DNA from: Bacteroidales bacterium | GTDB taxonomy: Bacteria > Bacteroidota > Bacteroidia > Bacteroidales > UBA932 | Direction: 5' to 3' | DNA: 40,773 nucleotides | Assembly: GCA_016290725.1 (NCBI GenBank) | Contig: JAEEUZ010000005.1 | Location: forward strand, 1 to 40,773 | Part shown: one piece after another, positions 37,931 to 40,773 of the stretch | How positions within the stretch are numbered: position 1 is the first letter of the stretch | Layout of the letters: each line of letters begins with the position of its first letter | The notes under the pieces: generated by a model | What the model was told of the DNA's origin: nothing | Seen by the model: the letters and a program-made list of their open reading frames with translations, nothing else | Database searches by the model: none | Made by a program: the position numbers and the translations under genes

Positions 37931-37956
37931 AGTTATGAACAGTTTTTCAACTGCTT

Positions 37957-38733
37957 TTAACGCACCCAGGCCTTTAGTTCTTTCCATGGAACTTCCACCG
38001 AAATGATGCCGAAAGCATACGGGGCGATCTCATAGGGCTGGAAGGTCCACTGCACTCCCTTGGGGCCGGGGAGGTACACTCCGTTCACCCATGCGCCGGT
38101 TGGCTCGGCGAAGCCCTGCTCAAGCTCGTCCACGTCGAACCCATCGGCCTTCAGCTGGGGAATGTAGTCGCTCAGGAGATGCTGGCGGATGAGGGCGGAA
38201 ACGGGCTCCTCGTAGCCTTCCTTGAAGAATTCCTGCTCCTCCACGAGTTCGCCGGTTTTCTTGCTGAACACGAAGTATACGCAGCCTGATTGGCCGTGGG
38301 CGCCGCCGCGATACTCGTAGAACACGTTTTCGTAGCGGTGGTAGCTGCCCCAGTCCGGGAGGAAATGGCCGTCGGTCTCGAAGCCCCAGGACATTATGCG
38401 CTGGTCGGAAGTATCGGCCACGCTGGGGAGATATTCGGCCAGGTATTCGTCCACGAGGGCATTGCGGTAGTAAACGGCGATGGAGTCCACGCAGTCGTCG
38501 GTTTCCCAGCCGTAGCCGAACAGGAAATCGGTGATTCCGCGGCGGATGAGATCGGAAACATTATCCTTGCCGATGGGATATTCGGCCGATATGTTCACGC
38601 TCAGGGAGTCCTGGGCGCGCAGTTCGGACAGGGGAAGCACGAAATCGTCGGTATAGGTGGCGATTTTCAGATTTGTCTGGCAGGAGGCAAGGATAAGGGC
38701 CGATACCGCCAGGGGTGCGATGAGTCTTTTCAT
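37957..38733 (-). CDS. DUF3298 (RsiV-like) domain lipoprotein
   Basis: Lipobox LILASCQT; YRGGAHGQSGCVYFVFSKKTGELVE typical of DUF3298. Confidence 0.75.
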   Translation of the reverse strand: MKRLIAPLAVSALILASCQTNLKIATYTDDFVLPLSELRAQDSLSVNISAEYPIGKDNVSDLIRRGITDFLFGYGWETDDCVDSIAVYYRNALVDEYLAEYLPSVADTSDQRIMSWGFETDGHFLPDWGSYHRYENVFYEYRGGAHGQSGCVYFVFSKKTGELVEEQEFFKEGYEEPVSALIRQHLLSDYIPQLKADGFDVDELEQGFAEPTGAWVNGVYLPGPKGVQWTFQPYEIAPYAFGIISVEVPWKELKAWVR

Positions 38734-38737
38734 GGGA

Positions 38738-40773
38738 TCAGTCGTTGTTCATTTCGGAAATGTCGGTCGGACGGGGCGAATCGTCGCCCATCAGGTAGCG
38801 GGCGTAATAATCGGCCATTTTCCAGAAGAAATACTCGTTCATGTTGCCGAAGCCGTGCCTCTGGCCAGGGAGAATGAGCATGTCGAAGCGCTTGCCGGCC
38901 TTGATGAGGGCGTCAACCACGCGGATTGTGTTGGCAGGATGCACGTTATTGTCGATGTCGCCGTGCACCAGCAGGAGGTGGCCCTTCAGGCGGGATGCGA
39001 TTTCCGGATTAGTGTCGATCTTGTAGTAGAAGGTGGTGTCCGTCTGGGTGAGCATTTCGGTGATGCCGTGATGCTGCTCGCTCCACCAGCGGTTGTAGAT
39101 GCTGTTGTCGTGGTTGCCGGCGCAGGAAACCGCCACCTTGAAGAAATCCGGATACTTGAGCATTGCCGCGGTGGACATGAAGCCGCCGCCGGAATGGCCG
39201 TGGATGCCAACCCTGTCGATGTCGATCCAGGGATACCGCGCGGCCAGCTGCTGGATGGCGTATTTCTGGTCTTCCAGGCCATAGTCGCGGAGGTTGCCAT
39301 AGCCGTAGTTGTGGTACCACTTGGAGCGGTTGGGGTGGCCGCCGCGGTTGCCAACGGTGATAACTATCATGCCGATCTGGGCTAGGCGGTCCGTGCGAAG
39401 GAAGCCCGCGCTCCAGGAGATGTTGTTGGCCTCCACCTGCGGGCCGGGATACACGTAGTCCGCAATGGCGTACACCTTGGTAGAATCGAAGTCGAAGGGC
39501 TTGTAAATGGCCCCGTAGAGGTCTGTAATGCCGTCCGCCGCCTTAACGGTGAAGCGCTCCGGGAACTTGTAGCCGGCGGCGAAGAGTTCGCTGAAATCCG
39601 CCTCCTCCAGGTCCATGCGGCCGCCGTTGGCGTCATAAAGGGCCACGGCGGGCTTTGCGTCCACGCGGGAGTAGTTGGCAACAAAATAGCGCGCGTCGTC
39701 AGAGGCTTCCGAGAGCACGTCCATGTCGTCCATGTCCAGCTGGCGCATGGGGCCGCCGCTCAGCGGAACCCTATACGTGTGCATCTGGTAGGGGTTTTCA
39801 TCGGCCTTCACCCCGCAGGCGCTCACAAGGAAATAGGTGGTACCAACCCCCAGCACATCCTCCACGTGGAAGGCGCCCTTGGTCAGGTTGCCCTTGAGGG
39901 TACCGTCCGGGCCGTAGCGATAGATGTTGGCCCAGCCGTTGCGCTCGCTCCACCACAGGAAGTCCCCGCCGGGAAGGAATTCGGGCCTGCGGTTCTCCAC
40001 ATAGGTGTTCATGCGTTCGGACACCACGGTGCGGGTGCTGTCCGCCCCCACGTCCACGTGGCAAAGGTCCATGCGTTTGAGGTCGCGGCTGCGGCGAAGC
40101 AGCCAGAAACCGTTTTCGTCGCCCATCCAGCGCATGCTCATGTAGTCCTTGTAAATATCGGCCGCGCTCCATTCCGCCATAAGAATCTCCGCGTCCTGGT
40201 CCTTGAAGGCGTTCATTGCCACTTCCTGAATGTTGCCTTCCAGGTCCATTATGCACAGTTTACCCTGAGGCCCGGGCTCTCCCGGCATCTGGTAGTGATA
40301 GGTCTCCAGAGTGGGACGGGGCATGGACAGGGAATTGATTACCCAGAACTTCTTCACCATGGACATATCCCAGCGGATGAATGCCACGTGCTTGCCGTCC
40401 GGGGCCCAGTATGCCGCAGGGAAATGCCTAGCGGTGGTGTCCGTTTCGTTATCGCCGGAGTAATTATCGCCGTCGTAGGAAAACTCAGCCGTTCCGTCGA
40501 AGGTGAGCCTCTTCTCCACGATGAGGGAATCTTCCGGGTCGATGGAGAAAAGCCTCATCGACGTGCTGTCCATCAGGTACAGATCGTGATTTTTCACATA
40601 TATGCCGATGGTGCCGTCCGGAGAAACGTTCGCGAAATCCGGATACAATTCCTCCTCTTCCTCCGTATCCCAGGTGAGCTCTTTCGTGTCGATGTCGTAC
40701 TTGAAGCGGTACGTAATATACTCCTTGGTCTCGAAGCCCGCGGTGTCCCTCTTGTGCGTCTTGGACTCGATCT
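38738..40773 (-). CDS. S9-family (dipeptidyl peptidase IV-like) serine peptidase, N-terminus beyond the window
   Basis: DPPIV-type beta-propeller residues (FPAAYWAPDGKHVAFIRWD) and catalytic GIHGHSGGGFMS; GDIDNNVHPANT, HGFG. Frame stays open to 40773 (...ESKTHKRDTAGFETKEYITYRFKYDIDTKELTWDTEEEEELYPDFA). Confidence 0.92.
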   Translation of the reverse strand, partial: IESKTHKRDTAGFETKEYITYRFKYDIDTKELTWDTEEEEELYPDFANVSPDGTIGIYVKNHDLYLMDSTSMRLFSIDPEDSLIVEKRLTFDGTAEFSYDGDNYSGDNETDTTARHFPAAYWAPDGKHVAFIRWDMSMVKKFWVINSLSMPRPTLETYHYQMPGEPGPQGKLCIMDLEGNIQEVAMNAFKDQDAEILMAEWSAADIYKDYMSMRWMGDENGFWLLRRSRDLKRMDLCHVDVGADSTRTVVSERMNTYVENRRPEFLPGGDFLWWSERNGWANIYRYGPDGTLKGNLTKGAFHVEDVLGVGTTYFLVSACGVKADENPYQMHTYRVPLSGGPMRQLDMDDMDVLSEASDDARYFVANYSRVDAKPAVALYDANGGRMDLEEADFSELFAAGYKFPERFTVKAADGITDLYGAIYKPFDFDSTKVYAIADYVYPGPQVEANNISWSAGFLRTDRLAQIGMIVITVGNRGGHPNRSKWYHNYGYGNLRDYGLEDQKYAIQQLAARYPWIDIDRVGIHGHSGGGFMSTAAMLKYPDFFKVAVSCAGNHDNSIYNRWWSEQHHGITEMLTQTDTTFYYKIDTNPEIASRLKGHLLLVHGDIDNNVHPANTIRVVDALIKAGKRFDMLILPGQRHGFGNMNEYFFWKMADYYARYLMGDDSPRPTDISEMNND

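Overview
This looks like a Bacteroidetes/Bacteroidales chromosomal segment, judging from gene content and TAnnTTTG-type promoters. It is almost entirely housekeeping DNA. The main content is the ribosomal protein superoperon on the minus strand, split into two collinear blocks: rplC-rplD-rplW-rplB-rpsS-rplV-rpsC (37824->33938) and rplP...rplQ (21137->10619). About 12.8 kb of unrelated genes separate them: a WG-repeat protein, DUF4294, DUF4270, a GT5-like protein, ftsX, DUF3098, uppP, an lpxH-like gene, acpP, pnuC, uvrC and a TlpA-like protein. rpsJ is absent upstream of rplC. Other content is an arginine-catabolic cluster (a compact ADI-like amidinohydrolase, carbamate kinase, OTC), tandem SH3 lipoproteins, nagB plus a NagB-like/PIG-L fusion, a membrane pyrophosphatase, a DUF3298 lipoprotein and a partial S9 peptidase. 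I found no defense system, CRISPR array, transposase or phage genes. The observations most worth a second look are the split and rewired ribosomal operon (terminator after rpsC, canonical promoter before rplP), a promoter/terminator overlap ahead of rplC, an RGG-rich tail on uS3, a NagB-like domain lacking catalytic residues, a GT5 N-domain orphan lacking the KTGGL motif, and several foldback repeats in intergenic DNA.
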